DNA of 11,730 nucleotides, from positions 1 through 11,730 of the forward strand of contig JBGSIZ010000276.1 of assembly GCA_041742255.1 (NCBI GenBank), given 5' to 3'. How positions within the stretch are numbered: the stretch's first letter is position 1; each line of letters starts with the position of its first letter. The notes under the pieces are model-generated. The model did no database searches and was not told where the DNA came from. It saw only the letters and a list, made by a program, of their open reading frames with translations. Shown here piece by piece: positions 1-7,590 of the stretch. This stretch comes from JBGSIZ01 sp041742255. Its GTDB lineage: Bacteria; Pseudomonadota; Alphaproteobacteria; Rhodobacterales; Rhodobacteraceae. Made by a program: the position numbers and the translations under genes.

Positions 1-1488
1 GCCGCTGGCGGCACGCTGCGCATCCAGCAAGAGGTGCTGGCGCTGCGGGATCCGCGCACCTACGACTGGTCGCAAATCGCGAACTTCAGCCGGGGATGGC
101 TGGAATATTTCGTGGAATACAACAGCGACGGTTCGCTGCGCGGCATGTTGATCGAAAGCTGGACCGCGAACGAAGACGCGACCGAATACACGCTCAATGT
201 CCGCCCCGGCGTGACGTTCAACAACGGCGATGCCTTCAACGCCGACAGCGTTGTGTGGATGATCAACTACTGGTGTGACAAAGCTGCCGAAGGCAACTCG
301 ATGGCGGGCCGCATGACCTCGCTCATTGACGAAGCCACAGGCACCGTGCGCGACGGTGCAGTGACCAAGGTTGACGACATGACCGTCAAACTGACGCTGC
401 TTGCGCCCGATATCACGCTCATCGTGGGCATGTCGGACTACCCGGCAGCGGTTGTGCACCCCTCGCACAGCGCCGACACGATGGTGTCCAACCCGATCGG
501 AACCGGTCCCTACATTCCCGAAAGCCTCGAAGTCGGGGTCAAGGGTGTGCTGGTCAAGAACATGAACCACACATGGTGGGGGGCCACCGCCGAAGGCATC
601 GGCGGCGCAACTCTGGATCGGATCGAATTCATCGACTACGGCACCGACCCGGCATCGTGGATGGCGGCCATCGAATCCGACGAAGTCGACATGCTCTATC
701 AGAACGTGAACGAATTCATCGACATCGCAGACGCCATCGGCTGGACCAAATCCGAAGTGGTGACCGGGGCCACCGTCACCCTGCGCTTCAACCAGCAGGC
801 CGAACTGGGCGGCAAGGTGCCCTATTCGGACGTCAAGGTGCGTCAGGCTCTATCGATGGCCGTGGACAACGCGGTCTGCCTCGAACTGGGCTACAGCGGT
901 CTGGGTGTCACGGCGGCCAACCACCACGTCGCCCCGGTGCATCCGGAGTACGCAGACATCGGGCCAGCGCCGTTTGATCCAGCAATGGCAGCCACCCTTC
1001 TGGCCGAAGCAGGCATGACCGATTTCGTGCATGAACTGACCACGCTTGACGACGGGTTCACCAAAAACACCGGCGACGCGGCCGCAGCCATGATGCGGGA
1101 CGCAGGGATCAACGTGGAACGGATCGTTCTGCCGGGGTCCACTTTCTGGAACGACTGGACTAAATTCCCGCTGTCGATCACGGAATGGAACCACCGCCCG
1201 CTTGGGGTGCAGATCCTTGCCCTTGCCTATCGCACCGGCGAACCCTGGAACGAAGCCGCCTACTCCAACCCGGAGTTTGACGCGCTGTTGACCAAGGCGA
1301 TGTCGATCGCAGACGCCGAAACACGGCGCGCCGTGATGGTGGATCTGGAAACGCTGTTCCGCAACGACGCGGTCATCATCCAGCCCTACTGGCGGTCGCT
1401 CTACCGGCACTCGAAACCCACTGTGGTTGGGGCGGAAATGCATCCGGCCTTTGAAATCCACGTCTACAAACTTGGTTTCGCGGCGTAA
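1..1488 (+). CDS. ABC transporter substrate-binding protein, family 5 (peptide/nickel class), 5' partial
   Basis: This is the periplasmic solute receptor of an Opp/Dpp-class ABC importer, delivering a bound solute to the two permeases encoded just downstream. The frame is open from base 1, so the true start lies outside the window. The 495 visible residues begin AAGGTLRIQQ, which resembles the mature N terminus of this family just after signal-peptide cleavage, so probably only the signal peptide is missing. Family-5 hallmarks are the ESWTANEDATEYTLNVRPGV stretch (residues 52-71), followed by the usual 'DAFNADSVVW' segment, and GTGPY at 167-171. The C-terminal part with RTGEPWNEAAYSNPEFDALL matches the normal lobe order, and the total length fits the family. 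An internal GTG at 34 is not a credible start because family sequence precedes it. The ligand is not predictable; dipeptides, oligopeptides, opines, glycosides or metal chelates are all possible in this family. Confidence 0.93.
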   Translation, partial: AAGGTLRIQQEVLALRDPRTYDWSQIANFSRGWLEYFVEYNSDGSLRGMLIESWTANEDATEYTLNVRPGVTFNNGDAFNADSVVWMINYWCDKAAEGNSMAGRMTSLIDEATGTVRDGAVTKVDDMTVKLTLLAPDITLIVGMSDYPAAVVHPSHSADTMVSNPIGTGPYIPESLEVGVKGVLVKNMNHTWWGATAEGIGGATLDRIEFIDYGTDPASWMAAIESDEVDMLYQNVNEFIDIADAIGWTKSEVVTGATVTLRFNQQAELGGKVPYSDVKVRQALSMAVDNAVCLELGYSGLGVTAANHHVAPVHPEYADIGPAPFDPAMAATLLAEAGMTDFVHELTTLDDGFTKNTGDAAAAMMRDAGINVERIVLPGSTFWNDWTKFPLSITEWNHRPLGVQILALAYRTGEPWNEAAYSNPEFDALLTKAMSIADAETRRAVMVDLETLFRNDAVIIQPYWRSLYRHSKPTVVGAEMHPAFEIHVYKLGFAA

Positions 1489-1505
1489 TCTGACACCAAA
1501 CCGGC

Positions 1506-1529
1506 CGGGCCGCCCCAATGGGTGGCCCG
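1506..1529 (+). promoter_or_regulatory. Intercistronic hairpin after the binding-protein gene
   Basis: Bases 1506-1515 pair with 1520-1529 to form a 10-bp stem (one G-U pair) with a 4-base CAAT loop, starting 18 bases after the binding-protein stop. No T-run follows, so it is not a classical terminator. In ABC importer operons, hairpins at this place are known to protect the 3' end of the binding-protein message and lower expression of the downstream membrane genes. That role is inferred here from position and structure. Confidence 0.6.
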
Positions 1530-1603
1530 TGCCAGACCTGCAGGGACAAACACTGCACAAACGGACGGGATAAACCCGCCACCGCCATCCGACAGGGGCA
1601 CCC

Positions 1604-2650
1604 ATGGGACTGTTCATCTTGCGGCGGTTGGGGATGATGATCCTCACCGCACTATGCCTGACATTCATCGTCTTTTTCCTGACGAACCTCGGGCCGAACC
1701 TTGAAAAGCTCGCCAAATCCGAGGCATCCGTCCGGATGCCCGACGATCAGGTCATCACATGGCTGGACAACCGGGGGTTCAATCAGAACGTCTTTGTCAA
1801 ATACGGCGAATGGCTCGGGGTGCTGCCGGGCTATGTGATCGAAGGGACCGACGGGATCGCGCGGGCGCGCTGCGCACAGCCGGGTCAGGATCCGGCAGAT
1901 GCGGTGCGGTTCTGCGGGATCCTCCAAGGGGACTGGGGCACCTCGTCAGTGTTCAAAAGCGATGTCCTGTCGATTGTCAGCACACGACTGGGGCTGACGG
2001 GCTGGCTCATGCTCAGCGTGATGTTGGTCATGGTGCCCACGGCGTTGGTGATCGGGGTCATGGCGGGGATGCGCGAAGGGTCCAAACTGGACCGGTCGCT
2101 GTCCACGGTCTCTATCGTCACGACGGCCACGCCGGAATATGTGTCGGGGGTCATTTTCATCGCGGTGTTCACGACCACGGCGGTTGGGCTGAAATGGTTC
2201 AATGGGTCGGCGCGGTCGGCGATGGATGACATCACGTTCCAGAATTTCACACTGCCGGTGCTGACCATCGCACTTTATGGGATCGGGTATATCGCGCGGA
2301 TGACGCGGGCCTCGATGACCGAGGTGATGACATCGCAATACATCCGCACCGCGCGGCTCAAGGGGGTGTCGTTCCGCAAGATCGTCATCAACCACGCGCT
2401 GCGCAACGCGCTGATTGCGCCCTTTACGGTGATCATGCTGCAATTCCCGTGGCTTCTGAACGGCGTCGTGATCGTCGAAGAACTGTTCCAATACAAAGGC
2501 TTCGGGTCGGCTCTGGTCGAGGCGGCGAGCAATAACGACATCGAACTCCTCCTTGGAATTTCGGTGGTGTCGGTGTTCATCGTGCTGTTCACGCAGTTAT
2601 TGTCGGACATCGGCTACGTCTTCCTCAATCCACGCATCCGCATTTCCTGA
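1604..2650 (+). CDS. ABC transporter permease, DppB/OppB type
   Basis: This is one of the two inner-membrane permease subunits of the peptide-class importer. The 348-residue protein starts MGLFILRRLGMM, a typical DppB opening in which the basic RR is followed directly by membrane segment 1 (about 9-28). A periplasmic loop follows, then about five further helices near 133-154, 177-196, 215-232, 271-291 and 314-340. The cytoplasmic EAA coupling loop that docks on the ATPase lies at about 245-271 (YIRTARLKGVSFRKIVINHA then LRNALI). The loop at about 78-110 is somewhat expanded and carries two cysteines, C90 and C104. The start is supported by AGGGG at 1594-1598, 5 bases before ATG. The gene follows the binding protein by 115 bases and precedes the second permease by 13 bases, so it belongs to the same operon. 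Confidence 0.95.
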   Translation: MGLFILRRLGMMILTALCLTFIVFFLTNLGPNLEKLAKSEASVRMPDDQVITWLDNRGFNQNVFVKYGEWLGVLPGYVIEGTDGIARARCAQPGQDPADAVRFCGILQGDWGTSSVFKSDVLSIVSTRLGLTGWLMLSVMLVMVPTALVIGVMAGMREGSKLDRSLSTVSIVTTATPEYVSGVIFIAVFTTTAVGLKWFNGSARSAMDDITFQNFTLPVLTIALYGIGYIARMTRASMTEVMTSQYIRTARLKGVSFRKIVINHALRNALIAPFTVIMLQFPWLLNGVVIVEELFQYKGFGSALVEAASNNDIELLLGISVVSVFIVLFTQLLSDIGYVFLNPRIRIS

Positions 2651-2651
2651 C

Positions 2652-2656
2652 AGGGG
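2652..2656 (+). promoter_or_regulatory. Ribosome binding site fixing the start of the second permease
   Basis: AGGGG lies 7 bases before ATG at 2664. The reading frame is open further upstream to 2553, but that part lies inside the 3' end of the DppB-type gene and encodes a Cys/Ser/Arg-rich stretch unlike a permease. The site therefore decides the start at 2664. Confidence 0.75.
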
Positions 2657-2663
2657 TAGAACC

Positions 2664-4118
2664 ATGGATCAACTCACCTGGACGGGATCGCTGGGCACAT
2701 GGCTTGACCCGGTTCTTGGCATCGTGGCGGCTGTGTTCGGGGTGCTTGTCCTGACCCAATTGGTGCTGTCGCTGTTTGCACCTGCGGTCACACTGCAATC
2801 CAACGCGGACGGCTCGCTCATGGCGCGTGGGGGACCACTCGGGCTGGTGGAAACGCTGGTCGGCTTTGCGCTTTGGGGGCTGATCGGGGTCATCCTTGTC
2901 TACATCATCGGAGGGGTGCTGCTGCCTTATGGGGACGCGGGCATCATCGGGGCTATCTCAAAACGGTTCACGCCGGTCTGGGTCGCGCTCGTCGTGACCT
3001 TCGTGGTGTCGGTCCGGTTCAAACGTCGGCTTGGTCTTTATGGGAAACTGTTCGACTCGACCGTGGGCATGATCGGCTTTGGGTTGGTGATGTTCTGGGT
3101 GTTTACGGCGTTCTTTGGGGGCCTTTTTGATCTCATCGCAACCCACGACAGCTTTGCACAAATCTCCTCGCTCAAGAACAAACTGCCGGGCATCCCGGTG
3201 CCCGATGCGGCGGAAAAGGGGCTGTTCCCGCACTACCTGCTGGGCGGCGACAACCTCGCGCGGGATAATTTCAGCCGGATGGTGGACGGGGCGTGGATCG
3301 TGATCCGGATCGCACCGCTGGCGACGCTGTTCGCCTTCATGGTGGGGATCACCTTGGGTGTGCCGGCGGGCTATTACGGCGGGGCGCTTGATACGGTGCT
3401 GTCGTTTCTGGCCAACCTCATTCTGGCGTTCCCGGTGATCCTGTTGTTCTACCTTCTGGTGACCCCGGAAATCGTGGACACAGGGATACCGTCCTATATG
3501 GCGGCGTTCCTGTTCATCTTTCCCATCGTGTTCTTCGCGGTTCTGCTGAATTCGCGGTATCACACGCAACCGAGCAAACGGGCGCCGATCCTCCTCATCG
3601 TCTTGGGAACGATGACGCTCCTTTATCTCTCGCTGATCTCACAGCCGGGAACCAAGGTGGTGCTGCTGCCAGACTGGCTGGATCTTTACAATGTGCCCAG
3701 CGGGATCCTCGTGGTGTTCGTGTCGGTGGTGTTCGTGAACGCGCCCACCGTGTTCCGGATCGTGCGGGGCTTGGCGCTTGATCTGCGGACACGGGATTAT
3801 GTGGCGGCGGCACAAACCCGGGGCGAAGGTCCGTGGTATATCATGCTGTGGGAAATTCTGCCGAACGCGCGCGGGCCGCTGATCGTCGATTTCTGCCTGC
3901 GGATCGGCTACACCACGATCCTTCTGGGGACACTCGGGTTCTTTGGCCTTGGCCTGCCCCCCGAAAGCCCGGATTGGGGGTCCACCATCAACGAAGGGCG
4001 CAAGCTCCTCCAGATTTACATTCACCCCGTCCTGCCACCCGCCATCGCACTCTTGACCCTCGTTCTGGGGCTCAACCTGCTGGCGGACGGCCTGCGCGAA
4101 GAAAGCCTGAAGGACTGA
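2664..4118 (+). CDS. ABC transporter permease, DppC/OppC type, expanded
   Basis: This is the second inner-membrane permease of the importer. It has 484 residues where DppC/OppC proteins usually have about 280-320. The first helix (about 17-39) ends in LFAP, as in OppC N-terminal domains. Three more hydrophobic segments follow (about 62-87, 103-118, 133-155) before the recognisable DppC core begins near 188 with HYLLGGDNLARDNFSRM. Core helices lie near 213-235 and 245-266. Two further hydrophobic segments (about 277-296 and 307-326) then separate that part from the conserved VFRIVRG, the EAA loop (about 379-401, ending WEILPN) and the family C terminus with PDWGSTINEG and LGLNLLADGLRE. The frame is continuous with no sign of a frameshift or fusion junction, so the extra segments appear genuine. 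Predicted topology is about 11 helices against the usual 6. Helix limits are by eye. Confidence 0.92.
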   Translation: MDQLTWTGSLGTWLDPVLGIVAAVFGVLVLTQLVLSLFAPAVTLQSNADGSLMARGGPLGLVETLVGFALWGLIGVILVYIIGGVLLPYGDAGIIGAISKRFTPVWVALVVTFVVSVRFKRRLGLYGKLFDSTVGMIGFGLVMFWVFTAFFGGLFDLIATHDSFAQISSLKNKLPGIPVPDAAEKGLFPHYLLGGDNLARDNFSRMVDGAWIVIRIAPLATLFAFMVGITLGVPAGYYGGALDTVLSFLANLILAFPVILLFYLLVTPEIVDTGIPSYMAAFLFIFPIVFFAVLLNSRYHTQPSKRAPILLIVLGTMTLLYLSLISQPGTKVVLLPDWLDLYNVPSGILVVFVSVVFVNAPTVFRIVRGLALDLRTRDYVAAAQTRGEGPWYIMLWEILPNARGPLIVDFCLRIGYTTILLGTLGFFGLGLPPESPDWGSTINEGRKLLQIYIHPVLPPAIALLTLVLGLNLLADGLREESLKD

Positions 4119-4168
4119 CACCACCGGCGCCGCGTTAACCCTTGCAGGGCAGACGCGACACCGTTGGG

Positions 4169-4190
4169 ATACCGACGCAATACCGACGCG
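4169..4190 (+). repeat. 11-bp tandem repeat upstream of the ATPase gene
   Basis: ATACCGACGCA (4169-4179) is followed directly by ATACCGACGCG (4180-4190), identical in 10 of 11 bases. The repeat lies in the 112-base gap between the second permease and the ATPase gene, the second-largest gap in this operon, and abuts a 12-bp palindrome. The one-helical-turn period would suit a protein binding site, but replication slippage is an equally simple explanation. Confidence 0.6.
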
Positions 4191-4199
4191 ATGCATCGC
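4188..4199 (+). promoter_or_regulatory. 12-bp perfect palindrome upstream of the ATPase gene
   Basis: GCGATGCATCGC is a perfect inverted repeat without a spacer, ending 31 bases before the ATG at 4231 and overlapping the end of the adjacent 11-bp tandem repeat. It could be an operator for a dimeric regulator or have no function; no convincing promoter hexamers were found next to it. Confidence 0.35.
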
Positions 4200-4230
4200 A
4201 CCGTTTCGACCCAAAACAGGGAATAGGTTA

Positions 4231-6315
4231 ATGGCTGACGACACCTCCACCGGCCCCATTCTTGAGATCGACAAACTCTCGATTTCCTTTTTTACGCGGT
4301 TGCGTGAAATTCCGGCCGTGATGGACTTTTCGGCCTCCATCATGCCGGGCCAAGCCCTCGGTCTTGTTGGGGAATCGGGGTGCGGCAAATCCACCGTGGC
4401 GCTCGGGGTGATGCAGGACCTCGGGGTCAACGGGCGGATCGTCGGCGGGTCCATCAAATTCAAGGGCCGCGACCTGTGCACCATGCCACCCGAAGAGTTG
4501 CGCAAAATCCGTGGCAAGGAAATTGCCATGATTTATCAAGAACCTATGGCATCCCTGAACCCCGCCATGCGGATCGGTCGGCAGTTGATGGAGGTGCCGA
4601 TGATCCACGAAGGCATCTCGGAATCCGAGGCCTACCAACGCGCGCTCGAGGTCGTTCGTGACGTAAAACTCCCCGACCCCGAACGCATGCTTAAATCCTA
4701 TCCCCACCAGCTTTCGGGTGGGCAACAACAACGCATCGTGATCGCTATGGCCCTGATGTCAAAGCCGTCTTTGCTGATCCTTGATGAACCGACCACAGCC
4801 CTTGACGTCACTGTCGAGGCCGCGGTGGTCGAACTGGTCAAGGATCTGGGGCGCAAATACGGCACCTCAATGCTGTTTATTTCGCACAACCTCGGGTTGG
4901 TCCTCGAAACCTGTGACCGCATCTGTGTGATGTATTCGGGCGAAGCGGTCGAACGCGGTCGCATCACCGACGTCTTCGACAAGATGCAACATCCTTATAC
5001 ACAAGCCCTTTTCCGGTCGATCCCGCTGCCGGGTGCCGACAAAAACAGCCGTCCCCTTGTGTCGATCAAGGGGAACTTCCCCCTGCCCCACGAACGCCCG
5101 CCGGGCTGCAATTTCGGGCCACGCTGTGACTACTTCGTTGCCGGACAGTGCGATGCGCAACCGATCCCGATGACCGACGTGGGCACCGCCACCGTCCACC
5201 AAACCCGCTGCCTCCGGGTTGATGAAATCGACTGGAACGCGCCACTTGCCGCTGTCGTGGCGCGAGAAAAAACGCCCCCCGGCAAGGTCGTCCTCAAGAT
5301 GGAAAACCTCAAGAAGTACTACGAAGTCAGCGCCAACAAACTGTTCGGCGGCGGCGTCGCCAAGGTGGTAAAAGCCAATGAAACCCTAAGTTTTGAGGCC
5401 CGCGAAAGCGAAACGCTCGCCATCGTGGGCGAATCCGGTTGCGGAAAATCCACCTTTGCCAAGGTGCTGATGGGTCTGGAAACCGCGACCGACGGCAAGA
5501 TCATGCTCTATGGCGAGGATATTCAGGACACTCCGATCGAAAAACGCCACACCGACACAGTCTCGGGCGTTCAGATGGTGTTTCAAAATCCTTTCGATAC
5601 CCTGAACCCATCGATGACCGTTGGCCGCCAGATCATCCGGGCGCTTGAGATTTTCAAGATCGGGACATCGGACGCGGACCGCCGGGAACGGATGCTGACA
5701 CTGCTGGACCTCGTTAAACTGCCCCGCGCCTTTGCGGACCGGATGCCGCGGCAACTGTCGGGCGGTCAAAAACAACGGGTCGGCATCGCGCGGGCCTTTG
5801 CGGGCGGGGCCAAGGTTGTGGTGGCCGATGAACCGGTCTCGGCGCTTGATGTGTCGGTGCAGGCGGCTGTGACCGATCTCTTGATGGAAATTCAGCGCGA
5901 ACAGCAAACAACGCTCCTGTTCATCAGCCATGACCTGTCTATCGTGCGCTACCTCGCGGACCGGGTGATGGTGATGTATCTGGGGCATGTGGTCGAACTT
6001 GGCACCACCGATCAGGTGTTCTCGCCCCCCTACCACCCCTATACCGAGGCCCTGTTGTCCGCCGTGCCCATCGCCGACACCAAGGTCATCAAGAAACGGA
6101 TCGTGCTGGAAGGGGATATTCCCTCGGCCATGAACCCGCCGCCCGGTTGCCCGTTCCAGACGCGGTGCCGGTGGAAATCGCAGGTGCCAGGTGGCCTGTG
6201 CGATACGGTTGTGCCCCCGGTCCGGATGTTGGCCGAAGGGCATCAGATCAAATGCCATCTGGACGACGCCACGCTCGCAAACATGGAACCCGTGATCAAA
6301 ATTGCAGCGGAATAA
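4231..6315 (+). CDS. Fused dual-ATPase subunit of peptide-class ABC importer (DppD-DppF type)
   Basis: This cytoplasmic protein powers the importer by ATP hydrolysis. Its 694 residues hold two complete ABC domains, corresponding to separate DppD and DppF in other systems; YejF and GsiA are known fused precedents. Domain 1 has Walker A GESGCGKST (47-55), Q-loop Q103, signature LSGGQQQR (161-168), Walker B LLILDEP (181-187), TALD (189-192) and H219. Domain 2 has GESGCGKST (400-408), Q452, LSGGQKQR (509-516), VVVADEP (529-535), SALD and H567. All catalytic residues are present in both halves, so both sites should be competent. Each half ends in the oligopeptide-transporter C-terminal domain with four cysteines (C293, C299, C307, C327 and C640, C646, C657, C675). 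The start follows AGGGA at 4218-4222 with 8 bases of spacing. It is the last gene of the operon. Confidence 0.96.
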   Translation: MADDTSTGPILEIDKLSISFFTRLREIPAVMDFSASIMPGQALGLVGESGCGKSTVALGVMQDLGVNGRIVGGSIKFKGRDLCTMPPEELRKIRGKEIAMIYQEPMASLNPAMRIGRQLMEVPMIHEGISESEAYQRALEVVRDVKLPDPERMLKSYPHQLSGGQQQRIVIAMALMSKPSLLILDEPTTALDVTVEAAVVELVKDLGRKYGTSMLFISHNLGLVLETCDRICVMYSGEAVERGRITDVFDKMQHPYTQALFRSIPLPGADKNSRPLVSIKGNFPLPHERPPGCNFGPRCDYFVAGQCDAQPIPMTDVGTATVHQTRCLRVDEIDWNAPLAAVVAREKTPPGKVVLKMENLKKYYEVSANKLFGGGVAKVVKANETLSFEARESETLAIVGESGCGKSTFAKVLMGLETATDGKIMLYGEDIQDTPIEKRHTDTVSGVQMVFQNPFDTLNPSMTVGRQIIRALEIFKIGTSDADRRERMLTLLDLVKLPRAFADRMPRQLSGGQKQRVGIARAFAGGAKVVVADEPVSALDVSVQAAVTDLLMEIQREQQTTLLFISHDLSIVRYLADRVMVMYLGHVVELGTTDQVFSPPYHPYTEALLSAVPIADTKVIKKRIVLEGDIPSAMNPPPGCPFQTRCRWKSQVPGGLCDTVVPPVRMLAEGHQIKCHLDDATLANMEPVIKIAAE

Positions 6316-6318
6316 GCC

Positions 6319-7569
6319 CTAGTCGCGGGCAATCTGTTCGGCCAATCCGGCCACCCGTACGCGGTCTTCGGGCAAGACAAGGGCTTGGATGGCAAAATCG
6401 CGGGCGCGTGCGGATTGCACCCGGACCGCGTCGCCGAACACTTCCGGTGCCACGGCCAAAACGGCTTGCAGGGATTTCTGCACCCGAACCTGCACCTCGA
6501 TCAAGGCGGCACCGTCGCGGGCAATTGGGGCAAAGGCATCGTGCAACAGATCACCTGTTTCCAGCGACGGCACCCAGATGCGGGGATATTTGATATCCGG
6601 CTCTCCTGTCGGTTTCCACTTTGACAGGATGCGGACGATCCGAGCCAGAACATCAATCGCTGTTCCGGGGTCATTCACGGCAGGCGACAAAGCGCGCGAC
6701 GCGACCTCTGCCAGCGCGCATAGGCCAAACCGGGGGTCCTGTTCGAACGAACGGTGATCCTCGACCACAAACGCGGCGGCAATATCGGGCACGGCCGTTT
6801 CGGCCTGCGGTCCGGTCACATAGGCAAGCGGTGTCGCCGCATCCGCCACCGTTCCGGGCAAGGCGCGGACGTAAACCTGCACGTCACAGCGCCCGGCCAC
6901 ACGGGAAAGCTTTGCCATGTCAATATGTTGCACGGACCCCGCCAACCCTGCCCAAACCGGCACCCCGGTCACATCCGGCGGGACGCGCAACGGACGCCCG
7001 CCCAGCCACGGGTTTTTCAACCGGTCCATAACCGCACAGGTCGCGGCATCCTCTAGCCGGCGCAGGGTGTCGGTCATCCGGCCAAAATCCGTAAGGTGGG
7101 ATGTCCACCGGATCAGGTTGGTCACGATGATCCCGAACATCCCAACCGTCATTGCAAACAATACAATCCGGCCCGATGCGCCATAAACCCCCAATTTCAG
7201 CGCGATCAGCCCGACAAGGCCAAACACGAACGCCCCCATGAAACTGGCCAGAACCTGTTGGGCGGTGGTGTCCTCGCGCAGCAGGCGAAATGCCCGTGGG
7301 GTCGCAGTAGACGATGCCGACGCATAGGCCGCCGCCATGATCGACAGCGAAAACGTGGTCACGGCCAACATGGATGACGTCAGGATGGACAACAGACTTT
7401 GGGCGGCATCGGCGGAAACCCGCACACCAAGCGGCGCAAAGTCGGGCATGACACTTCCCACAACAACCCCGGCAAGGGCCGTCAGGCCCCCAACCACACC
7501 ATAGGCCGCTACACGAACCCCCACGCGGCGCAGCAAACGGCGCGCTTTCCAGATCAGGGCACCTGTCAC
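6319..7569 (-). CDS. DUF2254 family membrane protein
   Basis: This is an inner-membrane protein of unknown function, 416 residues, of usual length for the family. Four hydrophobic segments occupy the N-terminal third (about 19-40, 58-82, 106-127 and 135-155). A long soluble part follows, containing the conserved family stretch ALSPAVNDPGTA (293-304) preceded by DPRFGLCALAEVASR. The start is GTG at 7569; the nearest purine-rich stretch is only a GGATGG about 4 bases upstream, so translation may depend on coupling to the preceding gene, which ends 21 bases earlier. It is probably co-transcribed with the lytic transglycosylase gene. Its stop codon lies 3 bases from the stop of the converging ABC operon, leaving no room for a terminator between them. 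No biochemical role is proposed. Confidence 0.92.
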   Translation of the reverse strand: MTGALIWKARRLLRRVGVRVAAYGVVGGLTALAGVVVGSVMPDFAPLGVRVSADAAQSLLSILTSSMLAVTTFSLSIMAAAYASASSTATPRAFRLLREDTTAQQVLASFMGAFVFGLVGLIALKLGVYGASGRIVLFAMTVGMFGIIVTNLIRWTSHLTDFGRMTDTLRRLEDAATCAVMDRLKNPWLGGRPLRVPPDVTGVPVWAGLAGSVQHIDMAKLSRVAGRCDVQVYVRALPGTVADAATPLAYVTGPQAETAVPDIAAAFVVEDHRSFEQDPRFGLCALAEVASRALSPAVNDPGTAIDVLARIVRILSKWKPTGEPDIKYPRIWVPSLETGDLLHDAFAPIARDGAALIEVQVRVQKSLQAVLAVAPEVFGDAVRVQSARARDFAIQALVLPEDRVRVAGLAEQIARD

Positions 7570-7590
7570 GAAACCATCCGGCGGGCAGGG

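Noticed and set aside
1566..1578. Second hairpin CGGG-ATAAA-CCCG before the first permease
   Set aside because: A 4-bp stem is expected by chance in GC-rich DNA and has no supporting context.
850..1716. Minus-strand open frame of 288 codons opposite the binding-protein gene
   Set aside because: It is antisense to a clear family-5 binding protein and runs through the intergenic hairpin. The composition is Arg/Val/His-rich with no ribosome binding site or family resemblance.
2553..2663. N-terminal extension of the second permease
   Set aside because: It overlaps the first permease gene, encodes a Cys/Ser/Arg-rich stretch unlike a membrane protein, and a good AGGGG site points to ATG at 2664.
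4119..4230. Internal promoter before the ATPase gene (TTGCAG at 4143 with downstream hexamers)
   Set aside because: The hexamers at suitable spacing match the consensus poorly; only the repeat and palindrome are reported.
3639..4529. Minus-strand open frame of 296 codons across the permease-ATPase junction
   Set aside because: It is antisense to two recognised genes and spans the intergenic repeat; it has no domain signal.
6316..6330. Short GCCC/GGGC hairpin at the convergent gene ends
   Set aside because: The stem is only 4 bp with no T-run on either side, so it is not a credible terminator.
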